64,000 nt of DNA. Source: Nostoc sp. RI_552. Its GTDB lineage: Bacteria; Cyanobacteriota; Cyanobacteriia; Cyanobacteriales; Nostocaceae. This document shows positions 8,800-19,682 of this stretch, piece by piece (positions within the stretch are counted from its first letter, which is position 1; the number at the start of each line of letters is the position of its first letter). Made by a program: the position numbers and the translations under genes. The stretch lies in contig WGNO01000055.1 in assembly GCA_016124525.1 (NCBI GenBank), forward strand, positions 16,240 through 80,239, read 5' to 3'. The notes beneath the pieces were generated by a model. It was given only the letters and a program-made list of their open reading frames with translations. It was not told where the DNA came from and did not search any database.

Positions 8800-10017
8800 C
8801 TAAGCACTTCTCAGGGCTACAATCGGGTCAAGTTGAGCCGCACGCCGGGCGGGAACGACACCAAAAAATAAACCAACACCGCCAGAGACACCAACAGCCG
8901 TAGCGATGGCAGTAAAAGAAATTGCTGCCTCTAAGGGAGATATTGCCGCTAGCAATACAATACTAGTTACACCAACGGTAGTCCCAATTACACCACCAAT
9001 AACAGAAACAATTACAGCTTCAATGATGAATTGCAGCAAAATATCTTGTTCTGTTGCACCTATTGCCTTCCGCAATCCAATTTCTTGGGTGCGTTCAGTA
9101 ACGGAAACCAGCATAATATTCATGATGCCAATACCGCCTACAAATAATGATATGCCAGCGATGGCAGCTAGCATGATAGTTAATGCACCTGTGATTTGAC
9201 CGACGATTTGCAAAGCATCCTTTTGAGTATTGATTGTGAAATCATCTTCTCCAATAATTTTGTGCCGCAAACGAAGTAAATTAGTAATTTGAAACCTTGC
9301 TGCATCTACGCTTTCGGCATTTTTAGCTGAGACGGCAATATAAGTTAACTCTAATCCGTAGGGAGAAGTGCGCCCGACAATTCTGTTAGCCATTGTCACT
9401 AGAGGTATCAAAGCTGCTTCATCATAATTCACACCCAAATTTGAGCCCTTGCTTGTTAATACCCCAATGATTTGAAAACTGGCATTTTTAATCCGCAACT
9501 GCTCACCGATAGGGTTACTATCACCAAAAAATCTTTCTGCCAAATCTGCGCCCAAGACTACCACTTGGTTATTTCGTTTCATGTCTATGTCAGTGAAAAA
9601 TCGCCCTGTGGCAATTTCAAAGTCACGAACCTTTAGGAAAGAGGGAGTTGTGCCAATGATATTAACATTGGTGTTTTGGTTACGGTAGATAACTACCTGC
9701 CTACTATTCAACTCTGGTGTAACTCCCGCTACCGTCGGTACTTGATTAGAGATGGCCTTGGCATCTTCAAATACTAAAGTTTTCGGTATATCTCTTGAGA
9801 TACGCTGAGTGGCGCGATTACCTGGAATCACAAACAACATATTTGTACCTAAAGATTGTAGTTGTTTGTCAACAAACCTTTGTCCACCTTCACCAATCCC
9901 AATCATGGCAATTACCGAAGCGTTACCGATAACAATCCCCAACATTGTCAGGGCGCTACGCAACTTATTGGACAGCAGGGTTTTTCCTGCCATTTGCATA
10001 CTTTCTAGGAAGTTCAT
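8800..10017 (-). CDS. MacB/FtsX-type ABC transporter permease
   Basis: The 405-residue protein has a membrane helix at about 20-40 (LRSALTMLGIVIGNASVIAM), a large periplasmic MacB-core domain at about 45-270, and three C-terminal membrane helices of the FtsX domain with GGIGIMNIMLVSVTERTQEIGLRKAIGA around 295. This is the mechanotransmission architecture of MacB, which drives substrates through an outer-membrane channel with the help of a MacA-type adaptor. The adaptor gene lies 37 bp upstream on the same strand. Substrate is unknown; heterocyst glycolipid exporters (DevBCA) share the gene order but are a different subfamily. Confidence 0.9.
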   Translation of the reverse strand: MNFLESMQMAGKTLLSNKLRSALTMLGIVIGNASVIAMIGIGEGGQRFVDKQLQSLGTNMLFVIPGNRATQRISRDIPKTLVFEDAKAISNQVPTVAGVTPELNSRQVVIYRNQNTNVNIIGTTPSFLKVRDFEIATGRFFTDIDMKRNNQVVVLGADLAERFFGDSNPIGEQLRIKNASFQIIGVLTSKGSNLGVNYDEAALIPLVTMANRIVGRTSPYGLELTYIAVSAKNAESVDAARFQITNLLRLRHKIIGEDDFTINTQKDALQIVGQITGALTIMLAAIAGISLFVGGIGIMNIMLVSVTERTQEIGLRKAIGATEQDILLQFIIEAVIVSVIGGVIGTTVGVTSIVLLAAISPLEAAISFTAIATAVGVSGGVGLFFGVVPARRAAQLDPIVALRSA

Positions 10018-10054
10018 GATAATTCGTAATTAACACAAAAATAGGCTGAAAATT

Positions 10055-11524
10055 TTATTGCTTGTTCTGCTCTTTGGCTTTTTGGATGATGTAGTTTTTA
10101 GGTGGATTGACAAATACGCGATCACCTGGTTCTACTCCCTTTAATATTTGAGTTTGGTTTTCGATTTGCGCCCCAATAGTCACTTCACGAAACTGGGGTT
10201 TATTTTTTTCATCTGCTACCAGTACACCAGTTCTACCTTCTTCAGTGACAATTGCTACTGTAGGTAATACCACAGCATCACTGAGGCGATCGCCCAGAAA
10301 AGTCAGATTTACATTTAAGCCAGAACGGAGTTTATTTATACCTGTATCGAGAGCTACCCGCACTTGAAAGGATGTAACGCCTTGTTCTACTACCGCTTCA
10401 GGTGCAATCAAGCGCACATTTCCCTTAAATACTTGGTCAGGATAAGCATCAGCCACAATTTCTACTTGCTGTCCTGGTTCGATTCTGCCAATATCCACTT
10501 CTGGAACTTGAGCGAGTACTTCCAAACCTCGTGCAACTGCGACAATAGAACTAGAAGTTGCTGATGCACTGGTGGAAGCGGAAGTTGTGGGAGTCACAAA
10601 AGCACCGACATTAGCATATTTCTGGGTGACAATTCCCGATAAGGGCGCACGAATCACAGTATCTTGCAACCTGACTTCAGCCGCTTGCAATTGAGCTTCA
10701 GCAGCTTTTACTACTGCTTCAAGTCGAGCAATTTCTTCTGGGCGACTACCACTTTGTAACAGTAGTAATGCAGCTCGCGCTTCAGTAACAGCAGCTTCTC
10801 TGACAGCAATTTCTTCACTGCGGCTACCACTTTCCAATAGTGACAATCGTTTTTGTGCTTCTACTAAACTCGCTTTTGCCCTTTGGTTTTCACTAATATA
10901 CTGTTCTAATTGCTGTTGAGAAGTTACCCCTTGCTCTGTTAATTTTCCATAGCGGTTTACCTGGGATTCGGTGAAATTTACCTGTGCTTGGGCTGCATCT
11001 ACTTGTGCTTTACCTTGAGCAATTTCTTGAGTACGATTCCCCCCGCGAGCTTGATTTAACTGTGCCTGGGCTTGGGCTAAACGCGCTTTACCTTGAGCAA
11101 TTTCTTGAGTACGATTCCCCCCGCGAGCTTGATTTAACTGTGCCTGGGCTTGGGCTAAATTGGCGCGGTTCTGCTGGATTTGGGCGGGGATCTCCCCCAC
11201 ATCCATCCGTGCGAGAACTTTTCCTTGGTCCACCCTATCACCTTGTTCTACATATAACTTTGCCAGCACACCTGGGGTTTTCGGACTAATATTCACACTC
11301 TGAACTGGAACAACTTTACCACTAGCAGTAATCCGTAAAGTTACATTTTGTGCTTCTACAGGAACAGTTAATTCGGTAGTATTTTGTTCATCAGTTCCCT
11401 GATTGACTAGGTTATGGGTAATAGTTGTACCCACACCTAAAACACCTACTGCTATTAAGCCCATTGCCCAGCGTAGCGGATATTTTACTTTGCCAATGAA
11501 GGGAAATTCTATTTGCGGAACCAT
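10055..11524 (-). CDS. MacA/HlyD-type membrane fusion protein
   Basis: The start is placed at 11524 (MVPQIEFPFIGKV), because the upstream in-frame extension to 11665 has no signal-like character. This gives 489 residues. An N-terminal membrane anchor (about 15-35) is followed by a lipoyl half-motif (VNISPKTPGVLAKLYVEQGDRV), a long alpha-helical hairpin rich in Ala, Gln and Arg, the second lipoyl half (IRAPLSGIVTQKYANVGAFV), and beta-barrel and membrane-proximal domains. A recent 26-residue duplication lengthens the hairpin. It should pair with the downstream permease and ATPase and with an outer-membrane channel not in this window. Confidence 0.9.
   Translation of the reverse strand: MVPQIEFPFIGKVKYPLRWAMGLIAVGVLGVGTTITHNLVNQGTDEQNTTELTVPVEAQNVTLRITASGKVVPVQSVNISPKTPGVLAKLYVEQGDRVDQGKVLARMDVGEIPAQIQQNRANLAQAQAQLNQARGGNRTQEIAQGKARLAQAQAQLNQARGGNRTQEIAQGKAQVDAAQAQVNFTESQVNRYGKLTEQGVTSQQQLEQYISENQRAKASLVEAQKRLSLLESGSRSEEIAVREAAVTEARAALLLLQSGSRPEEIARLEAVVKAAEAQLQAAEVRLQDTVIRAPLSGIVTQKYANVGAFVTPTTSASTSASATSSSIVAVARGLEVLAQVPEVDIGRIEPGQQVEIVADAYPDQVFKGNVRLIAPEAVVEQGVTSFQVRVALDTGINKLRSGLNVNLTFLGDRLSDAVVLPTVAIVTEEGRTGVLVADEKNKPQFREVTIGAQIENQTQILKGVEPGDRVFVNPPKNYIIQKAKEQNKQ
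11007..11159 (-). repeat. 78-bp tandem duplication inside the fusion-protein gene
   Basis: Two copies of a 78-bp unit (75 bases identical, 11007-11081 and 11085-11159) encode a repeated 26-residue segment containing QARGGNRTQEIAQGKA in the coiled-coil hairpin. The repeat keeps the reading frame. The absence of nucleotide differences suggests a recent event. Confidence 0.9.
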
Positions 11525-11762
11525 AAACAGTAGCCTATGAATATCACTTGTGGTCAAGCAAGTGCAGAAATTTAAAAGATGTCTGGACTCAATGCTAAAT
11601 ACTAAATACTCATAGCCGTGACTGATAACCCGTTTTGGGCTACAGTACCTTGCTATGCCCATCAACTAAACACTTAATAGTTGCTTAATCTTTCTTTATA
11701 TTAGCTTTTAGTCTTTGTTTACGTCTTCACCTGTTAAATTAATTTTGCCAGGGTATAGGTAA

Positions 11763-12710
11763 TTGCCCTTGAGGGTCAACTTTGCCTTTCTTCTCCATCA
11801 GAGATCGTTTAAGCTAGCTGGAAGATTCCTTGATTTGTGGCTAAGAGGCGGTAGTGTGCCTAAACATGTTAGTTTGATTTCTTTTTTGGTTGTCTGTGGT
11901 TTGTGGATGATGCCAAAGCCAGCTCACCCACAGGCGCTGATACCACCTACACTGCAACTAGATGCAGAAACCTTAGAAAAACAAGGGTTGAGCTTAGCAC
12001 AAGAAGCAGCTCAACTTGGACAGTTTCAGCAGTTTGATTTGGCTCTACCACGAGCTAGATTGGCTAGTCAACTCGCTCCTAATAATGATAGGGTCTGGTT
12101 TTTGTTGGGTGGTTTACATTTGCAAACCAAAGATTTTGATTCAGCGGTGGCGGCGTTAAAAAAAGCCCAATCCCTCAATCCCCAAAATGCTGACGTTGTG
12201 TTTGCTTTGGGTTCGGCTAATTTTCATCAGCAAAATTACCAAGCAGCTGTGACCCATTACCAAGAGGGTTTGAAGTTAAAAGCTGATAAACCAGAAGGAT
12301 GGTTTGATTTGGGTAATGCTTACTATATGTTAGGTCGATTACCAGAAGCCATCGCTCAATACAATAAATCTATTTCTTTAGATAAAACATTCTGGCCAGC
12401 GATTAATAACATTGGTTTAATCAAATACGAACAAGGTGACGTTCAAAGTGCAATTAGACAGTGGCGAACTTCTGTTAACATCGACAAACAAGCGGCAGAA
12501 CCTTTATTAGCATTAGCAATAGCATTGTATAATCAAGGCGAGCGCCAAAAAGCACTGTCCATAGGAGAAACTGCGGTCCGCATCGATCAACGCTATGCCA
12601 GTTTAGATTTTCTCAAGGAAAACCTCTGGGGTGAACGATTACTTTCGGATGCGAAAAAATTCTTAGGATTGCCACGCATTCAAGCAGCTCTAGAGCAAGA
12701 CGAAAACTAA
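11763..12710 (+). CDS. exported TPR-repeat protein
   Basis: The frame opens with TTG at 11763. A GTG at 11856 gives a 284-residue product whose N-terminus (HVSLISFLVVCGLWMMPKPAHPQA) is a plausible signal peptide, so the later start may be the real one. Five or more tetratricopeptide repeats follow between about residues 80 and 290, for example VWFLLGGLHLQTKDFDSAV, EGWFDLGNAYYMLGRLPEAI and WPAINNIGLIKYEQGDVQSAI. TPR proteins act as protein-protein scaffolds; the partner is unknown. It is transcribed divergently from the efflux operon. Confidence 0.85.
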   Translation: MPLRVNFAFLLHQRSFKLAGRFLDLWLRGGSVPKHVSLISFLVVCGLWMMPKPAHPQALIPPTLQLDAETLEKQGLSLAQEAAQLGQFQQFDLALPRARLASQLAPNNDRVWFLLGGLHLQTKDFDSAVAALKKAQSLNPQNADVVFALGSANFHQQNYQAAVTHYQEGLKLKADKPEGWFDLGNAYYMLGRLPEAIAQYNKSISLDKTFWPAINNIGLIKYEQGDVQSAIRQWRTSVNIDKQAAEPLLALAIALYNQGERQKALSIGETAVRIDQRYASLDFLKENLWGERLLSDAKKFLGLPRIQAALEQDEN

Positions 12711-13028
12711 TCACCTTTGGTGCTAATTCCTAACGCCTATTTACAAATGCTGTTTCCAGAGGCAAAAATTAACAAGTCTTTGCCTTTTGCATTTGATTGT
12801 GCCAATTTTAGATTTTTTTGGTTAATCCCTTACACCTCCTGGATGCAACCAATCCCAAATCCTCAAGCCTCCTATCCTAGAGGTCTGGGTAAATGCAAAA
12901 TCTAAAATCCCAAATCCATTGAGCAGTTATCCAACAAACCATCTTATAGTACATATATACTATTTAAGCCAGGAACTATTCGCCCAAAGTATAACTGGGC
13001 GAGTATTCCTGACGGTAGTAGTCCCTTT
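12711..13028. other. intergenic region, nothing identified
   Basis: This is an AT-rich spacer between convergent genes. It contains low-complexity CCCAAATCC-type stretches common between Nostoc genes. I see no convincing ORF, RNA or hairpin. Confidence 0.5.
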
Positions 13029-13433
13029 TTAGTGGATATCTTTGGGAAGAAGTGCAATGATTTGCTCAAGAAACTGTTGATGATCAACAACGGGCTTAGA
13101 GATGTAGCCATCAGCGCCGCTTTCCTTGAGAAAGTTCTCACGATCGCCTTGCATTGCATGTGCTGTTACCAAAATAACAGGTAAGTTTGCCGTTTTTGGA
13201 TTTGATTTCAACATTTGTGTAATTTTGATACCATCAACAGACCGACCTTGATAAACACTTCTTGACAGAGAAACATCCATCAAAATCAGATCAGCTTCTC
13301 CTGAGTGAGCAATTTTTATGACTTCTTCCACATTTTCTGTATGTTTGACATGTAAGCTACCCCGTTTGGTCAAAATTTTAGAAAAAACACGAGCATTAAT
13401 TAAATCGTCTTCAACAATTAAAACAGTTTTCAT
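13029..13433 (-). CDS. single-domain CheY-like response regulator
   Basis: The 134-residue protein is a receiver domain only: VLIVEDDLINARVF with the acidic pair, DLILMDVSL with the phospho-acceptor Asp near residue 53, PVILVTAHAM, and the conserved Lys in GYISKPVVD. Such stand-alone receivers act as phosphotransfer intermediates or bind a partner. No kinase is adjacent, and the hybrid partners of this DivK-like type are often unlinked in cyanobacteria. It is transcribed away from the topoisomerase gene. Confidence 0.9.
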   Translation of the reverse strand: MKTVLIVEDDLINARVFSKILTKRGSLHVKHTENVEEVIKIAHSGEADLILMDVSLSRSVYQGRSVDGIKITQMLKSNPKTANLPVILVTAHAMQGDRENFLKESGADGYISKPVVDHQQFLEQIIALLPKDIH

Positions 13434-13658
13434 GAGAATTTAATTTATAAAGGAGAGGAAGATGATATCTGAGAAAAACAGTTGTCTAGCTTTTTTTAAT
13501 TATCAAATTGCAGCGCCGTCATCAAGGATAATACTACTGCTGTTGATCCTTTGACCATCAAGATTGTGTGAGAAATCCTATTTCATCCGTTATGCTGTGT
13601 TTGCTGCAGTGTTCAATTCAAGCGACGTTTGTGTAATTCAATTTCAGGGAAAAAACTC

Positions 13659-16145
13659 ATGGCAAAACAGTTAAACCTTCTCTCCACTGGACAGGTAATC
13701 ACAACAGCCCTGCACACGGAGATGCAGCAGTCTTACCTAGAATATGCCATGAGTGTGATTGTCGGGCGGGCATTACCAGATGTGCGTGATGGCTTAAAGC
13801 CAGTGCATCGCCGGATTTTATATGCCATGCATGAACTAGGTCTAACCCCAGATAGACCCTATCGTAAGTGCGCCCGTGTAGTGGGAGATGTGCTCGGTAA
13901 ATACCATCCCCACGGTGACCAAGCAGTTTATGATGCCTTAGTGAGGTTAGTGCAGGAATTTTCCAGCCGCTATCCCCTATTGTCAGGACATGGTAACTTT
14001 GGTAGCGTTGATAATGACCCCCCAGCAGCGATGCGCTACACAGAAACACGTCTCGCCCCCATCAGCCATGAGGGTATGTTGGCAGAAATTGGTGATGAAA
14101 CTGTGGAATTTGTTGGTAACTTTGACAATTCCCAACAAGAACCCACGGTACTTCCTGCTGAATTGCCTTTTCTATTGCTGAATGGCTGTTCTGGTATTGC
14201 TGTAGGTATGGCCACAAATATTCCTCCCCACAATTTGGGAGAATTAGTTGATGGGTTGATTGCCTTAATTGACCAACCTGATTTGTCAGATGAAAAGTTA
14301 TGGGAGTTAATTCCCGGCCCCGACTTTCCCACGGGTGGAGAAATAGTTGGTAACTTTGGGATTCGGGAAGCATACACCAGTGGTAAGGGTGGAATTGTGC
14401 TGCGAGGAGTGGCCAAGTTGGAGGAAATTGTACCTAGCAAAGGTAGTAAGCGGCGCACAGCAATTATTATCACCGAACTACCTTATCAAGTGAATAAGTC
14501 TGGCTGGATTGAGAAAGTAGCAGATTTAGTCAATCAAGGCCGCCTACAAGGAATTTCCGATTTGCGGGACGAAAGTGATCGCGAAGGAATGCGGGTAGTA
14601 ATTGAACTTAAACGTGATGCTAACCCCCAAGAAGTGCTACAGAACTTGTATCACCAAACCGCTTTGCAAACCAACTTTGGGGCCATCCTCTTAGCATTGG
14701 TAGATGGACAACCCCGTCAGTTGAGTTTGCGGCAGATGTTACAAGAGTTTTTGAGATTCCGCGAACAAACCCTGAACCGTCGCTACAGTTATGAGTTAGG
14801 TAAGGCACAAAGTCGGCTACACATAGTGTCGGGGTTGCTAAAAGCTCTATCTCAACTGGATCAAGTAATTGAAATTTTGCGCCAAGCTGCTGATGGTAGT
14901 AGGGCAAAAATAAGCCTTTGTACCCGTCTAGATTTGACGGAGGAACAAGCAGATGCTATCTTGTCGATGCCATTACGTCGCCTGACAAGTTTAGAACAGC
15001 GTAACTTGCAGCAAGAATTTGAGCAACTCAGCAGACAAATTAGTTTACTGCAAATACTACTCAGCGATCGCCGAGAACTACTGAAGACACTGAAAAAAGA
15101 TTTGCGCTCACTCAAGCGCAAGTATAACGACCCCCGACGAACTCAGATATTATCTGTCAGTAATCAAGATTTAGCTAAAAATAAAGTAGCGGAAATAGCT
15201 CAACAAAATTTACCATCTGCTCTACCAGTAGAAGAAGTAGTTTTAGAGTTTAGCTACCGGGGATATGTGCGTCGTCTTCAGCCATCAGCAAAAAAATCGA
15301 AATCTGAAAACCCTCTGTATGATCATGACTTCATGATCCGAACACATTTGACTACAACAGATCAAGAGTTGCTGGTAATTACCAGTGGGGGCAAAGTTTA
15401 TCCTGTGACTGTGGGAGATATTCCCCCTACTACTGGACGTTCTCCACGGGGAACACCACTGATTACTATGCTCAGTAGTACGGCTCAAGGGGTTCAAGAA
15501 TCCTTAGTTAGTCGCTTGATCCTATCGGAAAATTTGGAAGCCAAGCAAATGGTACTGCTCACAAAAGCAGGACGAATTAAGCGCCTGTCTTTAGCAGAAT
15601 TTACGAATTTGACTCGTAGGGGAATTACGATTTTGAAGCTTAAAGAAGATGATGAATTGTTATTTACCCAATTAACTACTGACAAAGATAATTTAATTTT
15701 AGCCAGTTCGGGTGGGCGCTTGTTAAAGTTCGCCGCCGACGATCAACAACTTCCTGTTATGGGTCGCACAGCCCTAGGTTTACAAGCATTCCGCCTACTC
15801 AAACATCAACAAATGGTTGGCTGTGTAACTGAGGCTGGGAACGATAACTTATTGCTGGTTACTGAAGAAGGATATGCTAAACGCCTACCTGTGAGTCATT
15901 TAAAACCGGCTGAACGAGGTAATTTGGGCACACAAGCGCTGAAATTTGCCAGCAAAACGGATAATTTAGCTGGTATGGTTCAGTCCATCACCTCTGGTGA
16001 GGTAGCACTGGTGACCAATAAAGAGCGTGTTATGCGGATACCTGTGGAGACAGTGCCAATCTTGGGTAGAGATAGTCAAGGTCAAAGTATTCTTGACCTT
16101 AACCGCGATGAAAGAATTGTCTCAGTGATGGAAGTGGAAATGTAA
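13659..16145 (+). CDS. gyrA/parC: type IIA topoisomerase subunit A (GyrA/ParC family)
   Basis: The protein has 828 residues from the ATG at 13659; an upstream TTG in frame is less likely. The breakage-reunion domain is complete, with [15 protein letters not shown] and catalytic Tyr127 in [10 protein letters not shown]. Six-bladed C-terminal wrapping-domain repeats follow (about 510-825). In the quinolone-determining region [10 protein letters not shown] carries Gln88 where E. coli GyrA has Ser83. The canonical GyrA box (QRRGGKG) is not present; the closest match is LTRRGITIL. This suggests either a divergent GyrA or a ParC-like paralogue. gyrB lies 5.3 kb away on the opposite strand. Confidence 0.9.
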   Translation: MAKQLNLLSTGQVITTALHTEMQQSYLEYAMSVIVGRALPDVRDGLKPVHRRILYAMHELGLTPDRPYRKCARVVGDVLGKYHPHGDQAVYDALVRLVQEFSSRYPLLSGHGNFGSVDNDPPAAMRYTETRLAPISHEGMLAEIGDETVEFVGNFDNSQQEPTVLPAELPFLLLNGCSGIAVGMATNIPPHNLGELVDGLIALIDQPDLSDEKLWELIPGPDFPTGGEIVGNFGIREAYTSGKGGIVLRGVAKLEEIVPSKGSKRRTAIIITELPYQVNKSGWIEKVADLVNQGRLQGISDLRDESDREGMRVVIELKRDANPQEVLQNLYHQTALQTNFGAILLALVDGQPRQLSLRQMLQEFLRFREQTLNRRYSYELGKAQSRLHIVSGLLKALSQLDQVIEILRQAADGSRAKISLCTRLDLTEEQADAILSMPLRRLTSLEQRNLQQEFEQLSRQISLLQILLSDRRELLKTLKKDLRSLKRKYNDPRRTQILSVSNQDLAKNKVAEIAQQNLPSALPVEEVVLEFSYRGYVRRLQPSAKKSKSENPLYDHDFMIRTHLTTTDQELLVITSGGKVYPVTVGDIPPTTGRSPRGTPLITMLSSTAQGVQESLVSRLILSENLEAKQMVLLTKAGRIKRLSLAEFTNLTRRGITILKLKEDDELLFTQLTTDKDNLILASSGGRLLKFAADDQQLPVMGRTALGLQAFRLLKHQQMVGCVTEAGNDNLLLVTEEGYAKRLPVSHLKPAERGNLGTQALKFASKTDNLAGMVQSITSGEVALVTNKERVMRIPVETVPILGRDSQGQSILDLNRDERIVSVMEVEM

Positions 16146-16529
16146 TCCCCAGAAACAAACAAAATTAGAAATTATCAAACCTCCCACGTAGAATCTGTAC
16201 GAGGTTTTGAGTTGGATAACTGCTAAACTTTTCTATAAGTTAAAACTACTGCTAAATTTTGATTATCTATAAAAAACAGCGAAAATCTCAACTTTTAAAG
16301 CAAAAGTATCCGAGTAAATGTCAAAATAATTGCTAAAAATTAGCAATAGACATATTCGTCTGGGCCAATTTATTCCACTGAAAATAGATACTTTTTCCTA
16401 CCAATAAGAATTAATTCAGTCAACACATAGCAACAAAACTATAAATAAACATTGCGTTTCCGAAAATATTTGTTATATTAGTTTACATAAAGCAATGATA
16501 CTTCGTAAATATAGTTTGGAGTGCCAACC
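16146..16529. other. intergenic region upstream of hli
   Basis: This AT-rich spacer carries a weak terminator candidate at 16177-16208 and a TTGCTAA/TTAGCAA palindrome around 16330. It must contain the hli promoter. I cannot identify a specific light-responsive element by eye. Confidence 0.45.
16177..16208 (+). terminator. weak terminator candidate after topoisomerase gene
   Basis: Arms AAACCTC and GAGGTTT with a 17-nt loop and a short T-run lie 31 bases after the stop codon. The stem is only 7 bp and the T-run is short. Confidence 0.35.
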
Positions 16530-16709
16530 ATGACAAACGCAACTAACGTTAATGCTCCTGTAACTGAAGATCGCAACGCTTGGCGCTGGGGCTTTACACC
16601 CCAAGCCGAAATCTGGAACGGTCGCTTGGCAATGATTGGCTTTTTAGCAGCTGCGCTAATCGAGTTGTTTTCTGGTCAAGGCTTCTTGCATTTCTGGGGC
16701 GTTCTGTAA
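16530..16709 (+). CDS. hli: high-light-inducible protein (HLIP/SCP)
   Basis: The 59-residue protein starts at the ATG at 16530. It has a single membrane helix with the chlorophyll-binding signature [16 protein letters not shown] of the LHC superfamily, preceded by WRWGFTPQ. HLIPs bind chlorophyll and carotenoid in thylakoids and protect photosystems and chlorophyll synthesis during light stress. The gene is monocistronic, with a promoter region upstream and a clear terminator downstream. Confidence 0.93.
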   Translation: MTNATNVNAPVTEDRNAWRWGFTPQAEIWNGRLAMIGFLAAALIELFSGQGFLHFWGVL

Positions 16710-16751
16710 CTTTGATTACACAGAATTAGCTAAATAAAAAAATAAAGAAAG

Positions 16752-16785
16752 ACCTGGTGATGACAATTCACTACCAGGTTTTTTA
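16752..16785 (+). terminator. intrinsic terminator of hli
   Basis: ACCTGGT pairs with ACCAGGT, with TGA/TCA pairing inside and a short bulge. A run of six T residues follows, 42 bases after the hli stop. Confidence 0.8.
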
Positions 16786-16842
16786 CTTGTTTGTTATTTC
16801 TCCTGAGTCATTTGTTTAGAGCGAATGACCCATGACTAGTGA

Positions 16843-18018
16843 CTAGCGAATATATTCCTTGAGCACACTGTTGCGATTGGGGTGGCGTAACTTACGGAGT
16901 GCTTTCGCTTCAATTTGACGAATCCGTTCACGGGTGACATTGAAAATCTGTCCAATTTCCTCCAGGGTCTTCATGCGACCATCATCCAAACCATAGCGGA
17001 GTCTGAGGACATCACGTTCCCGAGGACTGAGGCTATCGAGGACTTTTTCTAGGTCTTCACGCAGCAGATTTTTGGAAACCTGATCTTCTGGAGTTTCACC
17101 ATCGGATTCAATAAAATCTCCTAATCGAGAATCTTCTTCTTTACCGATAGGTGTTTCTAATGAAATAGGCAATTGGGCAGATTTAGCAATAAACCGCAAC
17201 TTCTCAATGGTCATTTCCATGCGAGTGGCGATTTCCTCTTCAGTGGGTTTGCGACCCATTTCTTGGGATAGCAACTTGGTAGTTTTTTTGATCCGCGAAA
17301 TAGTTTCGTAGAGGTGAACAGGGAGGCGGATAGTACGAGATTGGTCAGCGATCGCACGAGTGATTGCTTGACGAATCCACCATGTAGCGTATGTAGAAAA
17401 CTTATAACCTTTTTCATGGTCAAACTTTTCCGCAGCGCGGATCAAACCGAGACTACCTTCCTGAATCAAGTCCTGGAAGGACAAACCACGATTCATATAT
17501 TTCTTCGCAATTGACACCACAAGACGCAGGTTCGATTGCACCATTTTATCTTTTGCCCTGCGACCAATATGCAAGCGATAAAGAAATGTCCGCTCTGGTA
17601 ATTGTACTTCTTGAGCCCATTCCTTATATTCAGGTTCCCTTTCTAAGCGTTCTTGCAGCCTATCCCGCACCCTCTCTAATTCCAGCAAATCAGCGATTTT
17701 CCGAGCCAATTCGATTTCTTCATCTGCCCGCAATAGGCGAATACGACCAATTTCTTGTAAATAAAGGCGAATCGAGTCTTCAGTGTAGTGCTTTTTCTTG
17801 CTTTGTGCCCGACGACGTGATTTAGCGGCTTTTCCAGACTTTATGTCGTCCTCATCAGACTGAGGCTCTAAAAACTCATCTTCGCCATCATCGTTAATCA
17901 GCAAGTCCTCTTCTTCTTCTTCTTCTTCGACTAAGAGTTCTAACTCGATATCAGGCTGATTTATTATTTCTAGGTCAGGCTGATAAATGCTTTCGAGTAC
18001 GTTGTTAGCCTGGTTCAT
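16843..18018 (-). CDS. sigA: principal RNA polymerase sigma factor (group 1)
   Basis: The 391-residue protein has a very acidic N-terminus (runs of Glu/Asp at about 25-60), region 1.2 ([16 protein letters not shown]), regions 2.1-2.4 including [16 protein letters not shown] and [20 protein letters not shown], region 3, and region 4.2 with [20 protein letters not shown]. The full set of regions and the length fit cyanobacterial SigA (RpoD), the vegetative sigma factor. A long gene-poor region lies upstream and may hold its promoter(s). Confidence 0.95.
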   Translation of the reverse strand: MNQANNVLESIYQPDLEIINQPDIELELLVEEEEEEEDLLINDDGEDEFLEPQSDEDDIKSGKAAKSRRRAQSKKKHYTEDSIRLYLQEIGRIRLLRADEEIELARKIADLLELERVRDRLQERLEREPEYKEWAQEVQLPERTFLYRLHIGRRAKDKMVQSNLRLVVSIAKKYMNRGLSFQDLIQEGSLGLIRAAEKFDHEKGYKFSTYATWWIRQAITRAIADQSRTIRLPVHLYETISRIKKTTKLLSQEMGRKPTEEEIATRMEMTIEKLRFIAKSAQLPISLETPIGKEEDSRLGDFIESDGETPEDQVSKNLLREDLEKVLDSLSPRERDVLRLRYGLDDGRMKTLEEIGQIFNVTRERIRQIEAKALRKLRHPNRNSVLKEYIR

Positions 18019-19682
18019 GCCGCGTTCCTCATGCTCCTTGCAGAATCAATTACTCAAGATGTGTTTACTGCTCTTTTAATTGAGCTAGTTAACTACCGAA
18101 AATAGGGTTTTAGGCTGATTTCCCGGAAATCTTTTCGGAAGTTTTGTTCCTCTATTAGAGGATATCTGACTGTGTGTGAAAAGTCGCAGTAACTGCTGAC
18201 TTGACCATTTTAGTTAGAAATCATATGTGTTGCTATGACATACAACTTTTAACTCATTCGTCTCAATAAATAGTTATCTTGACACCAAAAATCTACCATT
18301 CCATATAAGCAAAATATCACTGTGATATGGATGCTGGCATATTTTCTGATAAAGACTTTTCCGATTGTAGCCTGTTTCACAAAAATTGCACTCTTTTTGT
18401 GTATTAATCATGATGCCATTTAGTAAGGTAAAGCCCCAATAACAAAAAAATATTGGAAATGGTAGTCATACCCTTAAATTTTTTCTCAAACCTTTTGGCA
18501 TTCTAGTGGCCTTATCTTTCCATTGTCAGGAAAGTAACCGGCTTTTACATAGCTTTAGGTATGATTTGCAACATTAATTACTTAGAAGCAGTTTTGTTAA
18601 TGTTAACTTCAGCGAGAAATATTAGTGCACTCATTTTTACATTTCCTTTATTCATGGTTCAATCTTAAGAACTACATGAGCTTCTTACAGGGTAAATACA
18701 GCAAGAATCATCATGCTTGTCTCAAGACACTTAACCTTACCTATGCCCCATGCCTGAACTAAGGAGTTGAGGCTCTGGCGGAATCAGCCCAATGGCAAAC
18801 AATTCAGATTTGGCTGATTGGTCTTACTCAAACATTAGCGCACTGCGGAGATTTCAACCCTATGAAACTTGACAAACCGTTCTTATTGTATACATCGATA
18901 TTTTAATCAATTCAGCAGAAATTTGACAGTGAAAATTAGAGATGTTAGCCTACTTAAGGCCAAAATTTAGATGATACAGGCCAAATAATAGCCATCATCC
19001 CGGCAATATTGGCAGGTATCAGCAGTGAGAACTTGGAACATAGAGCAGTCAGATTATCGGTTTAGGACTACTTCCAGAGTGGCTTTGAGTAAAAATCTTG
19101 TTAAGTATAACAGTTGTCACTTAAAGACAATATTGTTATTCTTTAATATTGATTCCCCAAGATGTTTAACCAATTCTGTTGGTAGACAAGATTTCGTTTT
19201 GCTATTCAAGCATAACAAATGCTTTTCTAACTTGTGGGAGAAATTCACCCATGAGTTATGGAGTGATGCTTTTAAAGCTTAATTAAGTGTTGATGCACTT
19301 GCTATCTGTGAGTAATACTCAATTTATGTTGAAAATACTATTGACAATAATGTATCTATATGTTTTCCATCATCCGAAGAATTAATAGCTATGTTAATTT
19401 GATTCTCAAGTACTTTACCAAACAATTTCCCCTGACTAAAAAGCACAAAAAAAATTCCTCCGGTTTTCGTTGTTGCTGACCAAGCAATCAAACCAGAGAC
19501 GCATGGTTTTTGATTAAATTATATGGGCTTAAGCTTGTTTTCTGGGTAATGGGAAAATATGGTGGCAAAATTACCCCATCAATCTGGAAGAAAGATATTC
19601 TCTCACTGACCAAATACGTGGTTCTTCTCCTTTATTGTATGGGAATTTTGCATAAGCTTGGAAAAAAAGAAGATATAAAGTC
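18019..19682. other. long AT-rich gene-poor region upstream of sigA
   Basis: About 1.7 kb contains only short frames with no recognisable protein similarity, such as those near 19025-19282 and 19510-19695. The proximal part is the sigA promoter and leader region. The distal part borders decayed insertion sequences and is probably relic DNA. I see no RNA gene in it. Confidence 0.5.

Noticed and set aside
10984..11289. Leu-rich repeated ORF on the + strand
   Set aside because: It is the antisense shadow of the duplicated coiled coil in the fusion-protein gene.
7731..11524. devBCA heterocyst glycolipid exporter
   Set aside because: Gene order fits, but the permease shows the MacB/FtsX GGIGIMNIM pattern rather than features I associate with DevC; kept as MacAB-type.
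11525..11665. N-terminal extension of the membrane fusion protein
   Set aside because: The in-frame 47 codons lack signal or adaptor character; the Met at 11524 directly precedes the membrane anchor.
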